From NCBI RefSeq assembly GCF_030867145.1, contig NC_134418.1:2414802-2478801 (forward strand): 64,000 nucleotides of DNA, given 5' to 3'. Shown piece by piece: positions 1-12,000 of this stretch. The first letter of the stretch is position 1, and every line of letters begins with the position of its first letter. The notes beneath the pieces were generated by a model. It made no database searches. It was not told the origin of the DNA and saw only the letters and a program-made list of their open reading frames with translations. The DNA is from Opisthocomus hoazin (Eukaryota > Chordata > Aves > Opisthocomiformes > Opisthocomidae). The translations under genes and the position numbers were made by a program.

Positions 1-3000
1 TTTACACACATTTATTTCTACTTTGTTTGGCAGGTAACTACAGCCATTTGCTAAACCCTTCATACCTTTTATCTCTGTGTAGTATATTTAGTGCTTTGTC
101 TGCAAAAGGTGCGTTGAGAAATCAGGTGACGTTTTGAGATGCTGGAAGAAGATGGAGGTTCCTCAGCGAGCGGGTGCTGGAGCCCTGGGAGTTGTGCAGT
201 GTCCGTAATCTGCCTCATTAGTAGGCAGCTGAAAGGCAACGCAGCCTGATGAGGATGCTCAGAGAGCAGGGTGGGGGTTTTCTTTGGTCTGATTCTGCCA
301 AGGGGCTATAGCATATGTTGCTTTAATTTCATTTACCTGGTATGATAAATTGCTGTTGGTTGTTGCAGCTGGGATGGTTTTTGATGGTGGAATGGGACTT
401 GAGGTACAGGAGAAGATGGAACAACGAGGACTGGAGAGCATGCTGGAAAAGGGGGTGGCTAGTAAAATCAGACAAAGAAACCAGGACAGAAGTGAGTACT
501 AAAGAAGTTATTAGTTTCAGTTTCCTAAATGACCACAGCCAGGTAATTTAAGACACAGATTTTGTACTTTTTGTGTAAAATTTGTACTATTTGTACTATT
601 TGTGTCAAATACATGCCAGAGATGCCTGAATACATGTAGTCAAATCCAGAGCCCTAAATATAGTGGCTCTGATAGTGCAGGGTGATAGAGGTGTGGGCAA
701 ATTTGCATGGTCAGACAAAGGTATAAATAACTTATTTCAAAAAAATATTTTATGAGCAAAGACAACTGACAGTGAACTTCCGTGCTTTTAGATTAGGGGT
801 TAGTGGCTTATCTGTTGCTAGGAATGCCATTTCTTTTTTGCAGCATTGTCACCGGCTTCGCAAACAAAAAAATAGTATTTGTGGCAAACGCATCTGTTTT
901 GATGGGAGAATGGAAGTGATCTGCACCTGAGAATTTGGTAGTTTTGCAAGTTAACAGTTACCTTAAAGAGCAAATCAAAGCTGTGATTATTTTCAGTCAT
1001 TTTTTAATTATTGTCAGCAGTGGGTGGTGACCATAAAAATAAGAAGATTTATTACAGCTCTTGTCTGAGAAGGAAATTGGCATACTTGTTTTAGGGGAAA
1101 AGAGAAATATCAATTACAGAAAATTAAAGCTTTTCTGATTAAATATTTTCTCACGCTTTGTAAAGAACAGCTTTCTTTTCTTCCCACTTGTTCCCGTGTA
1201 GCTGAGTTCCTTTCGTTTTGGTCCTGATTCATAAATGCTAGAGTCAAACAACTCAAGTGCAAGGGAAAACCTTTTACATCAGATTGTTTCCTATAGTGAC
1301 AGTTACAGCATCGCCAAATGTCAGGTGCAGAAACATCCTGGTAGCCTTAAAATATTGTGGAATGTGGTGCTTTGATGGCGTGGAGTTTGCATGGACTCTG
1401 GTCCAGACCAGAAGGGTTTTAGTATGTGCCTGCTACCTGATTTCTTGGAGATGGCCAGAACTTTACGTTGCCTACTTGGTTAAGGTTGGAGTGCTTAGAA
1501 CTGGAAGTAAACATGGGTTTCTGCGTTGTTTTGTTTTTCCATGGAGCTATGAAAGGATGCCTGTCATCAGTAATTTGCAGATCACAGGCAGTTAAATTGT
1601 ATAGGAGATCTCCATCTTTGGAGATTTTCGAAACGTAATGGGACAAGGTCCCTGAGCAACCGGTTCTACTGTTGAAGTTCGCCCTACTTTGAGCGAGAGG
1701 TCAAACTAGAGACTTCTGGAGGTCTCTTCCAGCCTAAGTGTTCCTGTGATTTTATGTAGCTAATCTGCTCTCTTTTTAATTAATTAAATTATCACTGAAA
1801 CCACAAAGCTTTAGTGAGGTGTGTTTGTCTCTCTCTAAATCCCTTTGAACTTAGAGAGTGAATAAATATTCATTCAAAAGATAATTTTTCCCGGTACATT
1901 ATGGACTGGGTTTATGATAAATATCCAACTGAGTATGGAGCCAGCTGATAGAAAGGAAGAAAGTTTTATTCTTGTTTTCCTGCGAGTGAGTGATTTTGAG
2001 AAGTATTTACAACTTAGCAACTAATATTTACAGGTATTAACAGCTTAGTAACAGAGTTGCAACTTTTTAGTTCACAAAACTAAAGAGTTCTGTTATAGAT
2101 GTCGCTGCTGCTGTTTGTTAGAGCATCAACACCATGTTAGCTAATTTGATGACACTTAAAATATGACAAATTTTTAATTAGTTCCGTTAACAGATGAGTT
2201 CTAGAGAAAGCATGTGCTCGTTCATGATGACAGACTCTGATTATTGACAGCACTAGTCTTGCTTTGGATTCTGCAATCCGGATTTTGGCAAGGGCGCAAA
2301 GTTGTCCTCATAATCCCTGTGAATGCCTCTCTGTTTTTCAGGATCCATGGCCCTCTGTTTTGGAAGCTGCTTCTGAGTGTAGCCGTAGTCAGGAACAGGA
2401 CGTAGAGCATTTCAAAGCTTCAAGTGACAAAAGATTTCAGACTGACAAACAACCAGAAGCCATCAGGACTAAGGAGCTTGTCAAGTCCAGCTTACGACAA
2501 GCCATGCCATTCCACAGAGCTGATCCTTCTGATTGTTGCCTGCTGCAGGAGATGCAGTTTCAAACTTCGCGTGCTGTTCAAACACCTGTCTGCAACCAAT
2601 ATCAAACAGTTGCAATTAGTCATTCTGATGCTGTTGAACTTCATCCACCACTGCAGAAGGAATGGGACGCATACACAGTGAGGTCTGCAGCCGCTTCCGA
2701 TATGCAAACGGAAGTCCTTTTAGCAGCGCACAAGAAGGGGTCTGTGGAAGAGTGTTCTGAAGATATGGCAAAGCAAATCACTTCTGTCACCTTTTCATCC
2801 CGAAAACGTTTGCAGTCGCCCTTGGCTTCCGTGGCACTCAGCAGTAGTCTTACCAGAGATGGTCTTGATGGGATAATGCCTTTGGAGGCTGACTCTGCTA
2901 GCACTGAGGAACAGAGCCATGGCAGAGAGCACTGGGAAAGAGCAAAGACCCGTCCTCCTTCAAGTCCAACGCTTGCTGGCTCAGTGTCTAATGAGATTGC

Positions 3001-6000
3001 TTTTTCTGCTGAGAAAGACAGGTTTTATCATGTCCCTGCTGACAGTAACAGAGTTGGAGCTTATCAAGAAACAGACTGGTTGTCAGATCGGGATTCTGTA
3101 AGCATTCATGCTGATAAAAGACAGACCCTTAGTGCAAAAAATTCTGATGTTCTGCCTCAAGACGTGACTGAATTGGGCAGGCATAGTGCCAGACTCTTGG
3201 GGTTTGACTGCAATAAAAGATTCAGTCAAGAAAGAAATAAATTTAACGAACCCTGTTTTATAAGCTCTTACCACCAGGAGCAAAGAAGCCCACCTGGACA
3301 CGTCCAATTGTATGAGAGCTTAGAAGGTTCAGGTCCAGCCATACAGACTGATTCGCTGAAGGATCATATAAAGTCATTGGAAGAAGAGAAGAAAAGTCCT
3401 TCTGATGAAGTACCTCTCACTCAGAAAGAGGTTGCGAGAGAGCAAATCAGTACGTCTCGCCATTCGTCTACAGATGAGATTTTATCCACTGTGTCTGTAT
3501 CTCCTCCATCACCAACTAAGAAAGTACTGTCTTGTGTCCACATAACGCTTTCCTCAAAGTGTAATAACTCAGAGCTTCAGAGTGACATGAATACTGAAAA
3601 TGAGACGAGATCGGGGGATAAACCCGAACTTGAGACTCAACCAGTGTCTTCAAAAACTGCAGAAACTTTAAGAGAAGCTGTTTCTCAATTAGGAGCTGCT
3701 GACCTTATTCCAGAAGGTCAAAGATTTCCGTCTTTCCCAGTGCCAGTGTCTTCAGCAGATCCCTGCCCAGTGCTTTCTTCTGCTACAAGCCCAACTGGGC
3801 AAAAGCTGCCTCCGCAAAGCGAGAGACCACAAGTTGCTATTCTGGGCTCGGGGGGATGTAGTCCGATGAATATCTTCAACTCTATAGTGCCTGCAAAAAC
3901 TGAGAAAAGTACTTCCGATGCTGCCACTCAGATAACAACAGAAAGTCCTGAAAAAACAACCTTTTCAGCAGAAATTTATGTTAATCCACAGGACAGCAAA
4001 AAATCTGTGCACCAGTTGTCTGTCCAGAAAGGCCATGAACTTCCCAGTGATAAAGCTTCATCTCCTAACAAGATCTCCCCTTTCCCAAGACAGGGCGGTG
4101 AGCAAATTAGTGTCTTATACGTAAATGTTCATCTATTCAAGTTCCAGATATTTATAAGTATTAAAAAAAAAAAAAGAAACCCAGCTTTTTTTGGAAGTAA
4201 CATTCTTGAGATAATTTTGATATTTAAAGTTGCTCATATGGGAGAATACCCAACCCTTAAACTTGGGCTTTGCAGTCTTGTGAGTAGGGAGTTGTACCAG
4301 TACAGTTGTGATTCGGTTCGGGTTTTTCTGGAACTGAATTTGTTGTGTACAAGTCCGGTTCAAGAACACTTTCTGACATTTGTTTCTAGATAATATGATT
4401 TGGCTCACTGTGTAGAGTTTATCAAGAGATGTATCTGATTACTGATTTACTCTCTAGTCGAGGTGGTACAAAACCTAAGAGGAAAATATGCATGTTGCTA
4501 TTTTCAATAGAATAAAATAGAAAAATGTGCAGGGGTTTTAAAGTCTGACAGAGGAATGTGGATGTTGCACAGTGGTTTCCCACCGTGGTGTGTTATACTG
4601 CTGATGTGTGTAGACTTGTGTAGTTTTCATGATTTTTCCTGGGCTCCAGGCTTTGTGTCTCTCAAGGTGTTTAAAATAGTAAGAGTTCAGAGCAGTTTTT
4701 TTCATTAAATCAGAGTGCAAAACTATTTCAGCTATCTGATTACCTCCTCTCTTTGCTATTAGAAGTCAGCTGATGTTCTGGTCCCAAGCATTTGCTGGAC
4801 TTCTGTTATGACAGCACGCCATTTTTATTGACTTGAGAGACAGATATCCCTGCTCATTTAAGATTATTTCATTAAACGTGGATCAACTGGGAGCTATGAG
4901 GGTATGGGAGTTATTTTTGTTAAGACGGCGTTTGTCACCCTAGTGGCAAATTTAATATTGGATAGGTAAGCCATTTTTTTCTAGCTACGCAGCAGTCCAT
5001 CTTCTAACCACTGGGTGAGTATTAAATAATTAAATCAATTAAATAATTAAGAATTGCAGTTTATTTTCCAAAAGAATAGGGTATTTCTCCACAGTCAACA
5101 CCTTCAGCAGTCTCCTTGGGTCCTGATTTCTTGCTTTGAGCTTCAGTTGCGTTAAGGGATTAAAGCCTGACTTCTGTTAATTGCTTTGCCTTCCATCCCC
5201 ACAGATCAGCCCTTACTGCTGCCATATAAACCTTCTGGAAGCAGCGGGATGTATTATGTTCCTTATCTAAAGGCAGGATCCAAAATTTCTCCAGTTGGGT
5301 CAGAGACCAGCGTTGAGAGCTCTCGCTCAGGTACTTCTTTATCTTAGGTCTGCCAAATGCAAAATGATGAGTGTGGTTCATGGATCAAAATATATGTTTT
5401 GCGTGTGGAATTGTCTCAGATGAGCTCAGAACTCGTCTGTCCTATTAGTTTAGAGTAAGTGCATTGATTTTAATAGAAAAATGCCTTAGTTTGTGTTCAC
5501 ACCACTTTGTAAAACAAAGATGCGTGAGTCCTGCCTGAAGGCTACGGTTTCAATTTCTTTGATGAAAAGGGTGTTAGTACTCCATTCTGGCAGTGAAAAG
5601 AAACAAGGCTCAATGCTTTACAGCTTGATTAATTCTTTACGTTCCTCTGTGAATTACTATTCAGTTTGGATTCTTTCATATCTCTGCCAATTCTCCTTCT
5701 TTTTAGTTCCCTTATGTATGTACATTCTCCCTCTTTTTTTATTAATTTGGTATGTGTGCACTCTGAAATATCTGCATAATACAACATGCATTTCAGGTAA
5801 TGGCTTTCTCAGTACTGGATTTCTTTCCTCCATGTTAGGGGGTTCCAGTGTAGAAACACAGAATCACAGAATGGTCAGGGTTGGCAGGGACCTCTGTGGG
5901 TCCCCCAGCCCAACCCCCTGCCCAAGCAGGGTCACCCAGAGCAGGCTGCACAGCACCGCGTCCAGGAGGGGCTGGAATATCTCCAGAGAAGGAGACTCCA

Positions 6001-9000
6001 CAGCCTCCCTGGGCAGCCTGGGCCAGGGCTCCGTCACCCTCAGAGGGAAGAAGTTCTTCCTCATCTTCAGCTGGAGCTTCCTCTGCTTCAGTTTGTGCCC
6101 GTTGCCCCTTGTCCTGTTGCTGGGCACCACTGGAAAGAGCCTGGCTGTATCCTTCTGACACCCACCCTTAAGATATTTATGGGCATTTATAAGGTTATAG
6201 AAAGCCTTTCTATAAACAATGTAATTCATAATTGTGGTTTAAAATATATATTCACCTCTTCCCCATATTCTCCCATCTCCCAGTAAATAACACGTGTCAT
6301 TTAACCAGGGGAAAGGATGCTGTGTGATTCATCAACTTCTTTTGCTTTGCCTGCTGTTATTTTTCAGTTCTCTCATAGACGTAAAGAATGCATCATTTAA
6401 GCATTAGAGGTCTTATTTGCAGGGTTTTTCAGTCAGAGCTTTTTGACATCCAAAGTTATTTGTAGACAAAACTAGTGTTACAGAAATGTCCAGTTCCAAA
6501 TGGATGTGCCCCAGGGGAGTAGGTCGATACAGCGTGACCTGGATAGGCTGGAAAGCTGGGCAGAGAGGAACCTGATGAGGTTCAACAAAGGCAAATGCAG
6601 GGTCCTGCACCTGGGGAGGAACAACCCCAGGCACCAGTACAGGCTTGGGGTGGACCTGCTGGAGAGCAGCTCTGCGGAGAGGGACTGGGAGTGCTGGGGG
6701 ACGACAGGTTAACCATGAGCCAGCAGTGTGCCCTGGCTGCCAAGAAAGCCAATGGGATCCTGGGGTGCATCAAGAAGAGTGTGGCCAGCAGGATGAGGGA
6801 GGTTCTCCTTCCCCTCTACACTGCCCTGGTGAGGCCTCATCTAGAGTACTGTGTCCAGTTCTGGGCTCCCCAGTTCAAGAAAGATGAAGAGCTACTGGAG
6901 AGAGTCCAGCGGAGGGCTACGAGGATGGTGAGGGGACTGGAGCATCTCCCCTACGAGGAGAGGCTGAGGGAGCTGGGCTTGTTCAGCCTGGAGAAGAGAA
7001 GGCTGAGAGGGGACCTTATAAATGCTTACAAATATCTGAAGGGTGGGTGTCAGGAGGATGGGGCCAAGCTCTTTTCAGTGGTGCCCAGTGACAGGACAAG
7101 GGGCAATGGGCACAAACTGAAGCACAGGAAGTTCCAGCTGAAGATGAGGAAGAACTTCTTCCCTCTGAGGGTGACGGAGCCCTGGCCCAGGCTGCCCAGG
7201 GAGGCTGTGGAGTCTCCTTCTCTGGAGATATTCCAGACCCACCTGGACAAGATCCTGTGCAGCCTGCTCTGGGTGACCCTCCTTCAGCAGGAGGGTTGGA
7301 CTAGATGACCCACAGAGGTCCCTTCCAACCCCTACTATTCTGTGATTCTGTGATTCTGTAACAGTCACAGTGAAGTGCACAGGTTAGTCACTAACCACAG
7401 ATTGTGCTTGTAATTGTTTATGCGTGTCTCTGATCAGTAGCTTTTTCCAGTCTGTCTGTTGTAACGAGGTCAAAATGAGAGAAGCAAATGTGATGCGTGT
7501 TGTTTTGCAGAAGCTATGATTCTAGGTGTAAAAACTCAGTATGCGTATGAGGCAGTGCAAGGTTCTAGAAAACGTGCAGCAGAATTAAAAAACAAATTCT
7601 GTTGTTTAAGCTCCCTGCTGAAGCTGGGATTCCTAGCTCATGAGTAGTAGTTGAAGGAAATTGAGTTCTGTAAGTTGGCTGGATGTAACCGGGCGATGTT
7701 CCCAAGGGTGATAAATCCGTTAGGGGCCATCTGAGGTTTCTAGCATTAGGAGGCAGCGATATGATAGTACGAGAGCTCTGCTGCTGTTGTCTTGAATTCT
7801 TGTTTGGACATTATACAGACCTGCTCTGGTCTTCCAGTTTTTCTCCACTGCTATTCGGAGCTCAGATAATAGGTATTTACATCAGTCAGTGAAAATGTCT
7901 GGAATTTTAATAAGAGCGGGAGGCAGTCGGGACGTTCTAAGTCCTGTGTCTGGCTTCCTAGCAAGCTTGACTGATGCTCATTTTCTTGGATTCTTCTCTG
8001 CTCATTAGTAGAATAGGTAAAATTTACCTGCCTCTCAGGGAAGAACCTCATCACCAAAGGTCATGGAAAACAGCGCGGCGCAGTACCTGCTGCTGCGGTA
8101 TGAGTCACGAGAACGGCTCAGTAGGGATCAGGATTGTGGGTTGGTGAGTAGACTGGTACTGATGCTTGGATAATGGGCTTTCTTTCAGACGTTGTCTTTG
8201 TAGTGGATTTTCTGTATCTATTTCCTCTCTTTTCTCATAATTATTGGTCTCTTTCTCTGCAGGGTCAACTGATGCTCTTCCTCCAAGGTTTCCAGCAGAG
8301 CTTGGTTTGAGGGAAGATGCCGTTCCAGACAGCACGGCTATCGAGCGTAAAGAAGGAAGCTACAGTAAGAGGGCCAAGCCCAAGCTGGCCTGGGCTGAGG
8401 AGCAAGTGCTACCACTGGAAGCTTCCCCAGGTAGTTAAAAGTATATGTTTAATTTTACATGTGTTTTCATACACATGAAAGAAAATAGAGCAAAAGGACT
8501 ACATTTCAGGATCTGTGATTTCTGGTCTCGTGATACTGCTGATAGGCTGACTGAAGGTGCTGAATATGACTCGCTTTTCTCTTCCCTGTCTTTCCGCTTC
8601 TCTCTGACTGCACTAATACCTGGATGTTAGTACTTGCTGGCATTCCAGTGTCCCCAGTGCTTAGTGGAGCCTTTGTAAGGTTTTTTGGGGTTTGGCGGGG
8701 TTTCGGTTTTCTTGTTTATTGTGATGTGGTTTTTTAAGGCATTCTTAAGTTTGTGAAGTGCAAAGTCTTTAAATGTAGAAAGGATGCCCGTGTAGAAAAT
8801 GACAGAAATTCCCTGGTAAATAAAAGCAGGTGGGATGACTCTGTCAGTTTGGTTGGGGTTGTATTCCTGCCCACAAATACACTGATGCCTTGTGATGTCA
8901 TGCAAAGCATCTCTGTAATACTGGTATTTAACTGAATTTTAATTTGATTTGACTGATGTCTCTTTCTTCCTCCCCTCCATTAATGTGGCTGGATGGTACT

Positions 9001-12000
9001 CCTGAGGGAGGAAGGTCAGGTTTTACTACTATAGTAGCCTACTTTGAGGCTTTATTTGTTGAGAATGCTGACAAAATGAAATTACTCTGTGCTGATGGTT
9101 TTAAAACTGTATCTCATGACAATAGCTAAAATTAGTCTTGATGGGTGCTCCTTTTGTACAAAACCTCATTGTGTGATTTTGAGTGGCTGATAAAATTCCT
9201 CGAGTCTGAGTAAGGATGAGGATTATTTTTGTGTTTGAGTTGCGTCTTGTTCCTGGTCAGAAGTAACTGTAAACAGAAAATTGCCGAGTGCTTGCCATCT
9301 CTCCTAAAAGCAGCTATTAATTCCTGAGGGAAGCTGTTTATTGCATAGTACAATTTTGCAACATGTGCTATATTAAACAAAGAGTGAGCAAATTGCAAGG
9401 AGGTAATACAATTGTGGCTGTTAATGAGGGATGGGACTCGAAACATATGAACAGCGTAATGGATTCTGAATTAGAGAGTTCTTCCTGCTCTCTTCTAGGC
9501 AGACACATATATGGGGATTTGGGGAGCCCATTTATTTTTCTTTGTATCGCATCAGCTTGTTATATGAAGACATTTAATGAATCATATTTCTGTGGAGTAC
9601 CTCAGTGTGATGATTGTTGTTCTTTTTAAGCAGGCAGGGCACTACGCCTGGGGTAAGGTCACCCCACAGAGCAGTGCTGGTGTAGTGATAGGGATTCCTT
9701 CTGACCATTTCAGTTATTCACTTCAGAAGGGTGGGTATTTTTTTTAATATTTTCTCTTTAGAATGGAGAGATTTTGGTATTTCCAGAAGATAATTTCTAT
9801 TTCCGGGAGATAATTTAAAATGGTTGCATAAGACACACTGAACTTCATTATTTTATGTTCATTTTACTACTTTGGTAAGTGTGTGTAGGACCAATAGTTG
9901 AATTAGTGCAACAATAAAGACGATGGTGTCTTAACCTAGTTTTTCTGATGGAAGAAACAATTCTCTGTGATCATTTATAAAATGCAAGGGTATGGGAAAA
10001 AGTGGAGTAAGATAGAAAAATGTTTTTCTTCATTCACTGTGGGTAACTGGGAAGAATGCAGGGTCATGACAGTAGAGCTGAAGAAAGAGTGTGTGTATAG
10101 AGGTGAGCTCTCCGAACAAGACTCTGCAGTAACCAACAAAATATCTTGTTGGAGCGGAGACCAGTGGATACCTGTCGCTCTGAATAGCTTGGATAAAAAT
10201 GAAAGGGGAACACAAGTGATAATATAAAACTATCTAATAGTGTGCTTCTGTAGCTGTGATGGTCTAAAAACAGAAGCAAGCAAAGAACTGTAAGTAGAAA
10301 TAATCTTTTGTTAAACTAGCCAGTACAGCTGGAAATTGAAGCAAGCTTTCTGAAGAGCCTTGCATGTCTAAAATCTTCTCTGACTTCTTCAACTATATTT
10401 TTAGGCGGTCTAATAAAAGATTACCTCTACCCACAGAGCTTGTCTAGAGCTTAAAATTATGCAAGTTATGTATTTTTTTGAGAAAGTTTCTCTACATAAA
10501 CTTATTTTTATTTTTTGCCTGTTTGCATTCCTTCCATTTTGTTGGTAACTTTTTTAAAAATACAGAAATAGCAAAATAGCTCGATCTGATTTGTCAGGAG
10601 GATGTGGAGGAATTCTCTTACAGGATTATATAAACATGGACCTTGTATGGAAGGACAAACTCCTCCAATTTCAGAGTTAGTGAGACTGGGTCTGGGTATG
10701 CTGAAGTGTCTCTGTGTTGGGAAGGGAAGAGGTGTGTAAAATGTGAACAAAACAAGTGACTAAAGAAAAACAAGGTTTATGAGGCAGTGTTAACAGTATG
10801 AATTCATGTAATTGTAACCCATCCTGAGCTTCTCTCACATCGCTTTTTCCCATGTGGAACTGGAGGTTTTATGCAAACATAGCATGGGATTCTTGGTGGG
10901 GTAAGTGGGTGTTTTCCTCCTGGGGCAGGGAGAGGCTTGGCTGTGGGGCTTGCCACCCTTCTGTGCTGAATTAGGGGCAAAGTTTGCTCAAATGAAGAAA
11001 GGAAGAGCTGTTCTCCAGTTCTGCTTTCATCAGCAGATCACAATCACGGAAACAAGACTTTTTACAGAATCACAGAATAGTAGTAGGGGTTGGAAGGGAC
11101 CTCTGTGGGTCACCCAGTCCAACCCCCTGCCCAAGCAGGGTCACCCACAGCAGGCTGCACAGCACCGCGGCCAGGCGGGGCTGGAATATCTCCAGAGAAG
11201 GAGACTCCACAGCCTCCCTGGGCAGCCTGAGCCAGGGCTCCGGCACCCTCAGAGGGAAGAAGTTCTTCCTCATCTTCACCTGGAGCTTCCTCTGCTTCAG
11301 TTTGTGCCCGTTGCCCCTTGTCCTGTCGCTGGGCACCACTGGAAAGAGTCTGGCCCCATCCTCCTGACCCCCACCCTGCAGATATTTAGAGGCATTTCTA
11401 AGGTCCCCTCTCAGCCATCTCTTCTCTAGGCTGAACAAGCCCAGCTCCCTCAGCCTCTCCTCATAGCAGAGATGCTCCAGTCCCCTCCTCATCCTTGTAG
11501 CCCTCCGCTGGACTCTCTCCAGTAGCTCCTCATCTTTCTTGAATTGGGGAGCCCAGCACTGGACACAGGACTGCAGATGGGGCCTCCCCAGGGCAGAGCA
11601 GAGGGGGAGGAGAACCTCCCTCGACCTGCTGCCCACACTCCTCCTCATGCACCCCAGGATCCCATTGGCCTTCTTGGCAACCAGGGCACACTGCTGGCTC
11701 ATGGTCACCCTGTCGTCCACCAGGACACCCAGATCCCTCTCCGCAGAGCTGCTCTCCAGCAGGTCCGTCCCAAGCCTGTACTGGTGCATGAGGTTGTTCC
11801 TCCCCAGGTGCAGGACCCTGCATTTGCCTTTGTTGAACCTCATTAGGTTCCTCTCTGCCCATTTATTTTAAAATAAAGCAACAAAAATACAAACAAAAAC
11901 CAAACTTGGGAGTAGTGCTAGAGAGCTAAACTGGTATGAGTGTGCTTCCTGCCATTAACGGAGCTTGATATGCATTTGGTGACGGCTCTCCGTTACCTGG

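Noticed and set aside
844..875. A small ALMS1 exon after the TTTCTTTTTTGCAG acceptor
   Set aside because: The frame that fits the upstream phase hits TAG after ten codons, and the only nearby donor leaves the wrong phase.
4098..4393. Extension of the large ALMS1 exon to the end of its open frame
   Set aside because: The next exon restores the conserved [13 protein letters not shown] only if the 4097 donor is used; beyond it the sequence is intron-like with a poly-A run.
11070..11843. A 257-codon - strand frame as a host gene
   Set aside because: It is the C-terminal ORF2 region of a truncated CR1 retrotransposon, seen in many copies here.
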